Shown here: positions 16,789 to 25,172 of the stretch, one piece after another
Position numbering within the stretch: position 1 is the stretch's first letter
How the letters are laid out: each line of letters opens with the position of its first letter
Assembly: GCA_963839525.1 (NCBI GenBank)
Contig: CAWIVJ010000007.1
Span: forward strand, 310,001 to 374,000
Length of the DNA stretch: 64,000 nt
Reading direction: 5' to 3'
From: CAWIVJ01 sp963839525
GTDB lineage: Bacteria; Cyanobacteriota; Vampirovibrionia; Gastranaerophilales; Gastranaerophilaceae
Made by a program: the position numbers and the translations under genes
Notes under the pieces: generated by a model
What the model saw: only the letters and a program-made list of their open reading frames with translations
Database searches by the model: none
What the model was told of the DNA's origin: nothing

Positions 16789-17823
16789 TTAGCAGAGTAC
16801 AGGTCTGTATTGAATCGAATCCAATTTCTTAATTATTTTATCGTAACCGTCTTCTAAAACCAGTTCTGCACGGTATTTTGCAGCATTTTTTACAGAATTT
16901 ATGTAATAAGGATAAAATTTTCTTACAAATTTAATGCCCACTATTTCACCGCGAAGTTTTATTTCTTCATCCAAATGGGTTTTTAGTGTTTCAATTCTTT
17001 CTTCTAATGTCGGTGGGGAAAGTTTTTCACCTGTTTTGAAATAATGTTCTATTCTTGAAATTAAAGTTACATCTCCTAAAATTCCCCGACCTATTGCGAT
17101 TCCTGCGGCGGCGGATTGCCTCAGGCAATCCGCCGCCGCTTCAATTGAATTCACATCGCCGTTTGCAAAAACAGGAATATCGACATTTCTCTTAAGTTCT
17201 TTTATTTTTGCCCAATCGGCTTTGCCGGAGTATAATTGAGAGCGTGTTCGGGCATGAATTGTTATTAAATCTGCTCCTGCTTCTTGCATTTTTATCCCAA
17301 AATCGACAAAATTGAGTTCTTCCATTGTATATCCGAGTCTGAATTTTACACTTACAGGGATCTGAATGGAGGACTTAACTGCTTTAACTATTTCTGCAGC
17401 AAGTTTTGGATTCCGCATTAAGGCACATCCATCTTGTCCTCTAACAACTTTATTAACTGGACATCCCATGTTTATATCGATTATGTCTGCGTATTTTTCC
17501 AAAATTTTTGCTGCATCTGCCATTAATTGAGGTTTGTGTCCTGTTAGTTGATATGCAATAGGAGAATGGTCTTTATTTCTTAATACCAGATTATTTTCAG
17601 ATTGGGGAGTTAAAAGATTTGCCCTCTTTTTACGTTTTGATTCTTGGATTAAAGCTTCAGAACTTATCATTTCTGTTGTTAAAAGGCATGTTTTTGAATA
17701 TTTTCTGACTAAACTCCTCAATACATAATCAGTTATACCTGCCATCGGAGCAAGTGAAACATTGCTGCTTAAAACTAAGTTTCCTATTTTTAAATTGTTT
17801 GATATTTCCTGTTTATTATTCAT
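16789..17823 (-). CDS. dusB: tRNA-dihydrouridine synthase
   Basis: FMN enzyme that reduces uridine in the tRNA D-loop. The 344 residues show APMAGITDYVLR at the N-terminus (FMN site), DINMGCPVNKVVRGQDG with the catalytic Cys (about residue 115), TIHARTRSQLYSG, FANGDVNS and IGRGILGD (phosphate binding). It overlaps the TPR gene upstream by 8 bases and is co-transcribed with it. The stretch EAAADCLRQSAAAG just before IGRG is encoded by a near-perfect GC-rich palindrome. An Ala stands where relatives usually have Asp (in the D-G-V-M-I-G-R block), so this piece seems to have been rewritten. Confidence 0.95.
   Translation of the reverse strand: MNNKQEISNNLKIGNLVLSSNVSLAPMAGITDYVLRSLVRKYSKTCLLTTEMISSEALIQESKRKKRANLLTPQSENNLVLRNKDHSPIAYQLTGHKPQLMADAAKILEKYADIIDINMGCPVNKVVRGQDGCALMRNPKLAAEIVKAVKSSIQIPVSVKFRLGYTMEELNFVDFGIKMQEAGADLITIHARTRSQLYSGKADWAKIKELKRNVDIPVFANGDVNSIEAAADCLRQSAAAGIAIGRGILGDVTLISRIEHYFKTGEKLSPPTLEERIETLKTHLDEEIKLRGEIVGIKFVRKFYPYYINSVKNAAKYRAELVLEDGYDKIIKKLDSIQYRPVLC
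17105..17139. repeat. 35-base palindrome inside dusB
   Basis: GCGGCGGCGGATTGCCT (17105-17121) and its exact complement (17123-17139) are separated by one base. Seventeen perfect GC-rich pairs in an AT-rich gene would give an extremely stable hairpin in DNA or mRNA. It keeps the reading frame and the protein length. Confidence 0.9.
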
Positions 17824-19924
17824 ACTTCTTAAGTGCTTTTATTCTGGATTGAGAGTATTGTTTATACTCATTTTCTTCTTTTGTTGCCGCAACATATTTT
17901 TTATAGTTAATTAAAGCATTTTTATATTGCTTAAGATTATCATAATCCAATGCTAGTAAGTAATAAATAATTGTCAATTCAGGATTATACTTCATTGCTT
18001 TTTGATATTCTCCGACAGCAGGAATGTATTTTTTTTCTGCATCAAAAATCAATCCTCTATAATAATATGCATAGGCGTTTTTAGAATCATTCTGTAAGAT
18101 TTTATTAAAAATACTTAAAGCTTTTGTGTAATCATTTTTGTCATATAGGGCAATACCTTCATCAACGAGTTTTAAATTTATCTGTTCGCTGACGGATTTC
18201 AATAAATCTTTTGCCTGTTGGTTATTTTTATTAATTTCCAGAGCTTTTTTTAAATAAATTTTTGAAGCGGTCCAATTTTCCTTTTCGGAATAGAGGGCAC
18301 CTATATAATAGGCTAAGTTAGAATCAGGTTTAATAGCAATAGTTTTTTTGTAATATTCTATTGCAAGGTTATCATTATTCAATGCTTTATAACATGAAGC
18401 GATTGCACCGAGGGAGTCAAAAGAAGGTGGCTGGATTGTCTGATAAATCTCCAGAGCTTTTTTAAAATTTCCACTGTTGTAATAATTTGAAGCTTCATCG
18501 AATTTTCCTGCCAGAGTCTCTTCTGTCAAGGCTTGAAGATTTTCTGCTATTTGCTTGTTAGCCGGAAACTTTGCTTTTGCTCCAAGCAAAATTTGTTTAG
18601 CCTGTGCTAAATTTTGTTTTTGCTTATAGGCAATAGCCAGATTTATGTAAACTTCAGGATTATCGCTTTTTAACCTTAAAATTTCATTGTAAAAAGCAAT
18701 TGCATCGTCAAGTCTGTTTTTCTCGTGCAATTCTATTGCATAATCATATAAATCATTGATTGTATTTTTATCAACAACAGAATTTTTACTCAAATAAGCC
18801 ATTATTTGAGAGGGTGTCATTGTTGTTTTAAGTGTTTCAAAAATTTGTGCTTTTGCTTCTTTATTTGCAGGGTCAATTTTTAAAGCCTTATTAAATGATT
18901 CCATTGCTCTGCCACCTTCACCTTTTGCCGCTAAACATTGTCCTTTAAAAAGATTTGCTTGAAGATGATTGGGATATAAAGCTAAAATGCTGTCATAAGC
19001 GGCGATAGCAGAATCATAAGATTTTTTCTGCTGGTATAAAGTTCCTACATTTAGCCTTGTAGTAACGCTTGTAGGGTCAAGTTGGCTTGCTTGAGAGTAA
19101 TATTTAAGGGCTTCGTCATATTTATTTTGTTTTTGTAAAATTGCGCCTAAATTTGTAATTGTAGCCGCGTCATTTGGTGATTGGGCAAGTTTTTGTCTGT
19201 AAATTCTTTCTAATGCATAGAGAATTTCAGGATCATTGCCGCAACCTGCAAGCGCATAATTATATTCTTGTACCGCAGCATCATTTTTCTCAAGTTTATC
19301 TAAAACCCTTGCATATTTTAACCTTAAACAAGCATCATTTTGGTTTATTTCGATAGCTTTTTTGTAATATTCTGCACTTTTAGGATCATTTCCTAAAACT
19401 TTCATTATATCGGCAATTTGTTCATAAGAACTTTTTCTTAAGCTTGTATCAGCCAGAGCTTGATTAAACTCATAACCGGCTTCGGGAAAAAGTCCTTGTA
19501 GTCTCAATTCTTTTGCTTTATTATAGCGAGTTTTGGCAGATTTATCAAAATTTTGCATATCAAGACATTGATTAAGATTTCTGGTTGAGTTAGAAATTAC
19601 TGTCATTGAATTTTGTACTTCAGTATCTGAAGGATAATATTTTAAATAAAATAAAGCTGCACGGTAGTCATTTGCTGCTTTTTCCCAAATTTTTTCTTTA
19701 TTTGCAAAGTAAGTTCCCCTTGCTAAATATGAATTAATAAGCCCTATTCTCGCAGAATTATCAAGGTAGTTTATTCTTAAAGCTTTTTTAAACTCGGTTA
19801 TTGCGCTGGAATACTGATACTGTGATAAATATTGTTGAGCTAAATTATAATGCTGTGCAAAATCAGCTCTTGCAATGCTGCAAGTTAATAATAAACAAAA
19901 AATTACGGATAAAATTTTTTTCAT
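17816..19924 (-). CDS. Exported TPR-repeat protein
   Basis: 702 residues starting with a signal peptide (about 1-20, LLLTCSIARAD), followed by tetratricopeptide repeats over almost the whole length. Typical units are YYKKAIEINQND, ALKYYSQASQLDP, AMESFNKALKIDP and AIEYYKKTIAIKPDSNLAYY. Such proteins are scaffolds for protein complexes; here it would act in the periplasm or at the outer membrane. It precedes dusB in one transcript with an 8-base overlap. No partner can be named from the context. Confidence 0.85.
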   Translation of the reverse strand: MKKILSVIFCLLLTCSIARADFAQHYNLAQQYLSQYQYSSAITEFKKALRINYLDNSARIGLINSYLARGTYFANKEKIWEKAANDYRAALFYLKYYPSDTEVQNSMTVISNSTRNLNQCLDMQNFDKSAKTRYNKAKELRLQGLFPEAGYEFNQALADTSLRKSSYEQIADIMKVLGNDPKSAEYYKKAIEINQNDACLRLKYARVLDKLEKNDAAVQEYNYALAGCGNDPEILYALERIYRQKLAQSPNDAATITNLGAILQKQNKYDEALKYYSQASQLDPTSVTTRLNVGTLYQQKKSYDSAIAAYDSILALYPNHLQANLFKGQCLAAKGEGGRAMESFNKALKIDPANKEAKAQIFETLKTTMTPSQIMAYLSKNSVVDKNTINDLYDYAIELHEKNRLDDAIAFYNEILRLKSDNPEVYINLAIAYKQKQNLAQAKQILLGAKAKFPANKQIAENLQALTEETLAGKFDEASNYYNSGNFKKALEIYQTIQPPSFDSLGAIASCYKALNNDNLAIEYYKKTIAIKPDSNLAYYIGALYSEKENWTASKIYLKKALEINKNNQQAKDLLKSVSEQINLKLVDEGIALYDKNDYTKALSIFNKILQNDSKNAYAYYYRGLIFDAEKKYIPAVGEYQKAMKYNPELTIIYYLLALDYDNLKQYKNALINYKKYVAATKEENEYKQYSQSRIKALKKYE

Positions 19925-20043
19925 AAAACCTCAATATTTTTGTCAGTGCTTTGCCGTAAAAATTCATCGCAATGACAAAGTATTGTTTATATTTTATATC
20001 AAGAATAAAAATATTTGTATAGGTTTGGTGTTTATTTTTAAGC

Positions 20044-20049
20044 TATAAT
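20044..20049 (+). promoter_or_regulatory. -10 box upstream of hisA-I-E
   Basis: A consensus TATAAT; no good -35 box was found at standard spacing. The palindromic repeat at 20063-20092 would lie in the leader. Confidence 0.4.
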
Positions 20050-20062
20050 AAAAAAGTGAATT

Positions 20063-20092
20063 GTAGGTCGGGCATACTTGCCCGACAACATA
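20063..20092. repeat. Small dispersed palindromic repeat, copy 2
   Basis: GTCGGGCA and TGCCCGAC form an 8-bp stem with a TACT loop directly before the ribosome binding site of the his fusion gene. Read on the other strand it matches the element at 14836-14864. It has no T-run and is not a terminator. Confidence 0.6.
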
Positions 20093-20102
20093 AGGAGCAA
20101 AA

Positions 20103-21332
20103 GTGATAATACCAAGTATAGATTTGATGGACGGCAAAGCAGTACAGCTTAAGCAGGGCAGAGAAAAAATTCTTGAAAGAGAAAATGTTTTTGAACTGGC
20201 TAAGTATTACTCAAGATTTGGAGATATTGCAGTAATTGATTTAGACAGTGCCTTCGGAAACGGAAATAACAACGAAGAATTAATCGAAAAACTTTGTAAG
20301 GTTGCACCGTGCCGAATTGGTGGCGGAGTTCGTACAGTTGAAAAAGCAAAAAGATTGATTGCAAATGGTGCAAAGAAAATAATTATCGGAACGGCAGCAA
20401 GTGAAGAATTTTTGTCCCAATTACCAAAGGATAGAGTAATTGTCGCAATTGATTCCAAAAACGGTAAAATAGCAACAGAAGGCTGGACAAAAGAGCTTGA
20501 TAAAACGCCGGTAGATTATATAAACAGGTTTGATGATTTATGTTCGGGGTATTTGTACACTGTTGTTGAAAAAGAGGGAATGATGCAGGGGTGCGACCTT
20601 TCTTCAATAGAAGAAGTCAGAAAATCAACCAAAAAAGAATTTGTAGCAGCGGGCGGTATTTCTTCAGTAGAAGAAATAGTTAAACTCAATAGAATGAACA
20701 TATCAACACAGCTTGGAATGTGTATTTACACAGGAGCAGTAGAGCTTGAGGATGCTTTTTGCGCATGTTTGGATTTTGAAAAAAATAACGGTTTGATTCC
20801 GACAATTGTTCAAGATATAAAGACAAGTCAGGTCTTAATGATGGCGTATTCAACTCCTGAATCTTTGAGGAAAGCTTTTGATACAGGCTTAGCAACTTAT
20901 TTTAGCCGTTCTCGTCAAGAAATCTGGACAAAAGGCATGACCTCAGGAAATACTCAGGAGCTTAAAACTGTTAGGTTCGACTGCGATTTTGATACACTTT
21001 TGTTCAGTGTAAACCAAAAAGGAAATGCTTGCCACCTTGATAAATTCAGCTGTTTTGGCGATAAAGAATTTGGTATTCGCGCGCTTTATGAGATTTTAAA
21101 ATCCAGAAAAGAAGAGCTTCCTGAAAAGTCATTTACAACAAAACTTTTTAAAGACCAATTCCTTTTAAAGCGAAAAATAATGGAAGAAGCTTTTGAAGTC
21201 GTAAATTTTGAACAGGGCGACGGACTTCAATGGGAAGTTGCGGATTTAATGTACTTCGTTCTTGCCTTTATGGTAGAAAACGGTGTAACTGTTGAAGAAA
21301 TAATCAATAATTTAGCATCAAGAGCTAAATAA
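20103..21332 (+). CDS. hisA/hisI/hisE: HisA-HisI-HisE fusion (histidine biosynthesis)
   Basis: One 409-residue chain carries three histidine enzymes. Residues 1-220 are HisA (ProFAR isomerase, TIM barrel): IPSIDLMDGKAVQL, CRIGGGVRT and FVAAGGISS. Residues about 228-320 are HisI (phosphoribosyl-AMP cyclohydrolase): VLMMAYSTPESL, YFSRSRQEIWTKG and zinc-site CHLDKFSCF. Residues about 325-409 are HisE (phosphoribosyl-ATP pyrophosphohydrolase): KIMEEAFEVV and EVADLMYFVLAFM. Together they run steps 2, 3 and 4 of the pathway. HisI-HisE fusions are common; adding HisA in front is unusual. The start is GTG with AAGGAG at 20091-20096. No other his genes are nearby. Confidence 0.93.
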   Translation: MIIPSIDLMDGKAVQLKQGREKILERENVFELAKYYSRFGDIAVIDLDSAFGNGNNNEELIEKLCKVAPCRIGGGVRTVEKAKRLIANGAKKIIIGTAASEEFLSQLPKDRVIVAIDSKNGKIATEGWTKELDKTPVDYINRFDDLCSGYLYTVVEKEGMMQGCDLSSIEEVRKSTKKEFVAAGGISSVEEIVKLNRMNISTQLGMCIYTGAVELEDAFCACLDFEKNNGLIPTIVQDIKTSQVLMMAYSTPESLRKAFDTGLATYFSRSRQEIWTKGMTSGNTQELKTVRFDCDFDTLLFSVNQKGNACHLDKFSCFGDKEFGIRALYEILKSRKEELPEKSFTTKLFKDQFLLKRKIMEEAFEVVNFEQGDGLQWEVADLMYFVLAFMVENGVTVEEIINNLASRAK

Positions 21333-21341
21333 GTTTTATTT

Positions 21342-22868
21342 TTAATGTTTAAAATGTCTGATACCCGTTGTAATCATTGCAATATTGTGCTTATTGGCTT
21401 CTTGAATCACATCTTTATCTTTAATGCTTCCTCCAGGTTGAATTATAAGAGCAATTCTACCTTGAGCCGCTGCCTGAATATTATCTATGGCAGGGAAAAA
21501 ACCGTCAGATGCTGCAACAGCGTCTTTTGAACCTTCACATGCATAGTCAAGCGACCATTCCATTGCGCTTACTCTGCTTGTTTGACCTTGCCCAATTGCA
21601 AGAGTTTTAAAATCTTTTGCTATTACAATGGCATTAGATTTTGCATGTTTTGCAACTTTCCAGGCAAAAATTGCATCTTCAATCTGCTCTGCTGTTGGTT
21701 TTGTTTTTGTAACAACTTTGAAAGTATCTTTATCAAGCTCTTTTTTGTCTGTATCCTGAATTAAGACTCCAAATGGTGTAATTTTTATTTCCTCATTTGC
21801 AATCTTTTTATAATCTTCTAAAGGAGTATTTAATTTTACTATTCTTATGTTTTTCTTGTTCTTTAAAATATCAAGAGCTTCTTTGTCATAATCAGGTGCA
21901 ATAATAACTTCTAAAAATACCGAGTTAAGAAGCTTTGCAACTTCGACATTTACTCCTTGAGTAAATGCGACAATTCCGCCAAAAGCACTTATCGGATCGC
22001 AATCAAAAGCCTTAAGATAAGCATCCAGAATGTCTTTGCCAAGAGCAACTCCGCATGGTGCAAGGTGTTTTACAATTGCAACAGCCGGAACATCATAAAA
22101 TTCGCTTACAATATTTGTTGCTGCAGTCATATCAAGAATATTGTTGTAAGAAAGTTCTTTCCCCCAAAGCACTTCATAAGCTGCCTGCAGGTTAGAAATC
22201 CCTGCTTGGCAATATAAACCTGCTTTTTGGTGAGGATTTTCTCCGTAGCGTAAATTTTGCACTTTTTGGAATGCGAAATTTTTGGTTTCACATTTACCCC
22301 CGAAACCAAAAATTTCGCCTAACTTTGAACCGATTATTTTATCGTAATTTGAAGTTATTGCAAAAGCTTTAAGAGCAAGTTCTTGACGAACTTCTTCATT
22401 TGTATTAAGTGCTTTTGAATAATCAGATTTGTCGCAAATAACTGTTACATTTTTATAATTCTTTGCTCCAGCTCTTAAAAGCGAAACCCCTCCAATATCA
22501 ATATTTTTAATTAATTCATCAATATTGTCTGTTTGTTGTGATACTTTTTCAAAGGGGTAAAGATTTACAACAACCAGGTCAAAAGTCTTGACATTGTTTA
22601 ATTGAATTTCTTTAGCTTCTTTAGAGTTTGTCATATCAGCTAAAATTCCTGCAAAAATTTCGGGATGAAGAGATTTAACTTTGCCTGAAAGCATTTCGGG
22701 GTAACCTGTCAATTTTGAAACTTCAGTAACTTCAATTCCGTTTTTTTGCAGTAAATCATAGGTTCCGCCTGTTGAAATTATTTCGAATTTTTCTTTTTCA
22801 ATTAATTCACGTGCAAATTCAACAATGTTTTCTTTATCAAAAACACTGATATAAGCTCTTTTTCTCAC
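21342..22868 (-). CDS. purH: Bifunctional AICAR formyltransferase/IMP cyclohydrolase
   Basis: Does the last two steps of IMP synthesis. The N-terminal MGS-like cyclohydrolase domain (to about residue 190) starts RAYISVFDK and contains EIISTGGTYDLL, the conserved LSGKVKSLHP and VNLYPFE. The formyltransferase domain contains LRYGENPHQKA, IVKHLAPCGVALG, SNAIVIAK and the C-terminal QPGGSIKD. The 508 residues are normal length. GTG start with AAAGGAGG upstream. A perfect 17-bp inverted repeat lies at the domain junction, just before LRYGENPHQ. No purine genes adjoin. Confidence 0.97.
   Translation of the reverse strand: MRKRAYISVFDKENIVEFARELIEKEKFEIISTGGTYDLLQKNGIEVTEVSKLTGYPEMLSGKVKSLHPEIFAGILADMTNSKEAKEIQLNNVKTFDLVVVNLYPFEKVSQQTDNIDELIKNIDIGGVSLLRAGAKNYKNVTVICDKSDYSKALNTNEEVRQELALKAFAITSNYDKIIGSKLGEIFGFGGKCETKNFAFQKVQNLRYGENPHQKAGLYCQAGISNLQAAYEVLWGKELSYNNILDMTAATNIVSEFYDVPAVAIVKHLAPCGVALGKDILDAYLKAFDCDPISAFGGIVAFTQGVNVEVAKLLNSVFLEVIIAPDYDKEALDILKNKKNIRIVKLNTPLEDYKKIANEEIKITPFGVLIQDTDKKELDKDTFKVVTKTKPTAEQIEDAIFAWKVAKHAKSNAIVIAKDFKTLAIGQGQTSRVSAMEWSLDYACEGSKDAVAASDGFFPAIDNIQAAAQGRIALIIQPGGSIKDKDVIQEANKHNIAMITTGIRHFKH
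22273..22318. repeat. Perfect 17-bp inverted repeat inside purH
   Basis: GCGAAATTTTTGGTTTC (22273-22289) and its exact complement (22302-22318) surround a 12-base spacer. It encodes the variable linker (LGEIFGFGGKCETKNFAF) between the two PurH domains. Confidence 0.88.
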
Positions 22869-23034
22869 CCCATCCTCCTTTTTTTATAAAATATAAATTT
22901 AAACTTTTCACCTATATTATCATGAATATTAAAAAAATTTAAATAATATTTGAAAATTTGCTTGTTTATGTAACAATTAAATTAGCTAGAAATAATAGCA
23001 CTAAGTAGTATTAGAAATATAAAGGAAAAAAGAA

Positions 23035-25122
23035 ATGGCAAGAAAAACCCCTCTTGAGAGAATTAGGAACATTGGGATTGCTGCTCACATTGATGCCGGC
23101 AAAACCACGACAACAGAACGTATTCTGTTTTATACAGGTAAGATCCATAAAATCGGTGAAGTACATGATGGTGCTGCTGTAACCGATTGGATGGAGCAAG
23201 AAAGAGAAAGAGGTATTACAATTACTTCTGCTGCTGTTACGTCTTTTTGGAAAAATTATCAAATTAATATCATCGATACACCGGGGCACGTTGACTTTAC
23301 AATTGAAGTTGAACGTTCATTACGTGTGTTAGACGGTGTTGTTGCTGTTTTCTGTGCGGTTGGCGGTGTTCAGTCTCAATCAGAAACAGTTTGGAGACAA
23401 GCTAACAGATATGAAGTTCCCCGTATGGTTTTTGTTAACAAAATGGACAGGGTCGGTGCTAATTTCTATCGTGTTGTAGAGCAGGTTAAAAATCGTTTAG
23501 GCGGTAATGCTCATCCCATTCAATTGCCTATAGGAGCTGAAGATCAAATGAAAGGTTTAATTGATCTTATTGAAATGAAGGCTCATATTTATACAAATGA
23601 TTTGGGTACTGATATTAAAATTGAAGAAATTCCTGCAGATATGCTTGATAAATCTAAAGAATTCAGAGCAAAATTAATTGAAGCAGTTTCTGAATTTGAT
23701 GATGATTTAATGATGAAGTTTATGGAAGGTGAAGAACCTACCGTTGCTGAATTGAAAGCAGGTTTAAGAAAAGCAACTTGTGACAACCAAATTGTTCCTG
23801 TAACTTGCGGTACTGCATTTAAAAACAAAGGTGTCCAATTATTATTGGATGCGGTTGTTGATTATATGCCTGCACCTACTGATGTTAAAGCTATTGAGGG
23901 CGAATTAGAAGATGGAACAAAAGTAGAAAGACATTCTTCCGATGATGAACCTTTTGCTGCTCTTGCGTTTAAAGTTATGACAGATCCGTACGTTGGCCGC
24001 TTAACATTTATGCGGGTGTATTCAGGTAAATTAACTTCCGGTTCTTACGTTATCAATTCAACAAGCGGTAAAAAAGAACGTATTTCAAGACTTGTACAAA
24101 TGTATGCAGACCAAAGGAATGAAGTTTCTGAAATTTATGCCGGTGATATTTGTGCGGCAGTAGGTTTAAAAGATACTACAACAGGTGATACTTTATGTGA
24201 TGAGAAAAATCCTGTTATATTGGAAAAAATGACATTTCCTACACCTGTTATCTCTGTTGCTATTGAGCCAAAAACAAAAGCAGACCAGGATAAAATGGGT
24301 ATTGCATTGCAAAAACTTGCAGAGGAAGATCCTTCTTTCCAAGTTAAAACTGATCAGGAAACAGGTCAGTGCATTATTTCGGGAATGGGCGAACTTCACC
24401 TTGAAATTATTGTTGACAGGTTGTTAAGAGAATTTAAAGTTGACGCTAATGTAGGTAAACCGCAAGTTGCTTACCGTGAAACAATTAGAGGAACAGCGGA
24501 TCAAGATTCTAAATTCATCAGACAATCCGGCGGTCGTGGTCAATATGGTCACGTTAAAGTTAAAATTGAACCGGCAGAAGAAAATGCAGGTTTTGTATTT
24601 GAAAATAAAATTGTTGGTGGATCGATTCCTCGAGAATATATCGAACCTGCAAGAAAAGGTATGGAAGAGGCTCTTGAAGGTGGTATACTGGCAGGTTTTC
24701 CTGTTATTGACGTTAAAGTTACATTGTATGACGGAACTTACCATGATGTTGACTCTTCTGAAATGGCGTTTAAGATTGCAGGATCTATGGCAATGAAGGA
24801 AGGGGTTAAAAAATCTAAACCTTGTTTGCTTGAACCGATGATGAAAGTTGAAATTGAAGTTCCTGAAGAAAATACCGGCGATATTATCGGTGATATTTCT
24901 TCTCGCCGTGGACGTATTGAAGGTATGGAAATGATTGAGGGAACAGGTATACAGAAAGTTAATGCAATTGTTCCGTTAGCTGAAATGTTTGGTTATGCAA
25001 CCGATATACGTTCAAAAACCCAAGGCAGAGGCACTTTCTCTATGGAATTCAAAAGTTATGAGCAAGTTCCTTCTAACATTGAAACGGAAATCATTGCTAA
25101 ATCAGGAACGGGCAAAGAGTAA
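23035..25122 (+). CDS. fusA: Elongation factor G
   Basis: GTPase that moves tRNAs and mRNA through the ribosome. 695 residues with all domains: P-loop AHIDAGKTTTTERIL (about residues 17-31), switch EQERERGITITSAA, DTPGHVDFT and NKMDRVGANF; domain III-V blocks GMGELHLEI and GRGQYGHVKV. It stands outside the usual rpsL-rpsG-fusA-tuf operon, alone with its own leader and terminator. AAAGGAA precedes the start. Confidence 0.98.
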   Translation: MARKTPLERIRNIGIAAHIDAGKTTTTERILFYTGKIHKIGEVHDGAAVTDWMEQERERGITITSAAVTSFWKNYQINIIDTPGHVDFTIEVERSLRVLDGVVAVFCAVGGVQSQSETVWRQANRYEVPRMVFVNKMDRVGANFYRVVEQVKNRLGGNAHPIQLPIGAEDQMKGLIDLIEMKAHIYTNDLGTDIKIEEIPADMLDKSKEFRAKLIEAVSEFDDDLMMKFMEGEEPTVAELKAGLRKATCDNQIVPVTCGTAFKNKGVQLLLDAVVDYMPAPTDVKAIEGELEDGTKVERHSSDDEPFAALAFKVMTDPYVGRLTFMRVYSGKLTSGSYVINSTSGKKERISRLVQMYADQRNEVSEIYAGDICAAVGLKDTTTGDTLCDEKNPVILEKMTFPTPVISVAIEPKTKADQDKMGIALQKLAEEDPSFQVKTDQETGQCIISGMGELHLEIIVDRLLREFKVDANVGKPQVAYRETIRGTADQDSKFIRQSGGRGQYGHVKVKIEPAEENAGFVFENKIVGGSIPREYIEPARKGMEEALEGGILAGFPVIDVKVTLYDGTYHDVDSSEMAFKIAGSMAMKEGVKKSKPCLLEPMMKVEIEVPEENTGDIIGDISSRRGRIEGMEMIEGTGIQKVNAIVPLAEMFGYATDIRSKTQGRGTFSMEFKSYEQVPSNIETEIIAKSGTGKE

Positions 25123-25138
25123 ATTAAATAAAAAAACA

Positions 25139-25172
25139 AAAAAAGCAGGAAACTAAAACTTCCTGCTTTTTT
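25139..25172. terminator. Bidirectional terminator between fusA and the TPR gene
   Basis: AAAAAAGCAGGAA and TTCCTGCTTTTTT pair over 13 bases around an 8-base loop, with A- and T-runs on both sides, at a convergent junction. Confidence 0.88.

Noticed and set aside
22869..23034. Riboswitch upstream of purH or fusA
   Set aside because: The region is short and AT-rich, without conserved purine-riboswitch or other aptamer elements.
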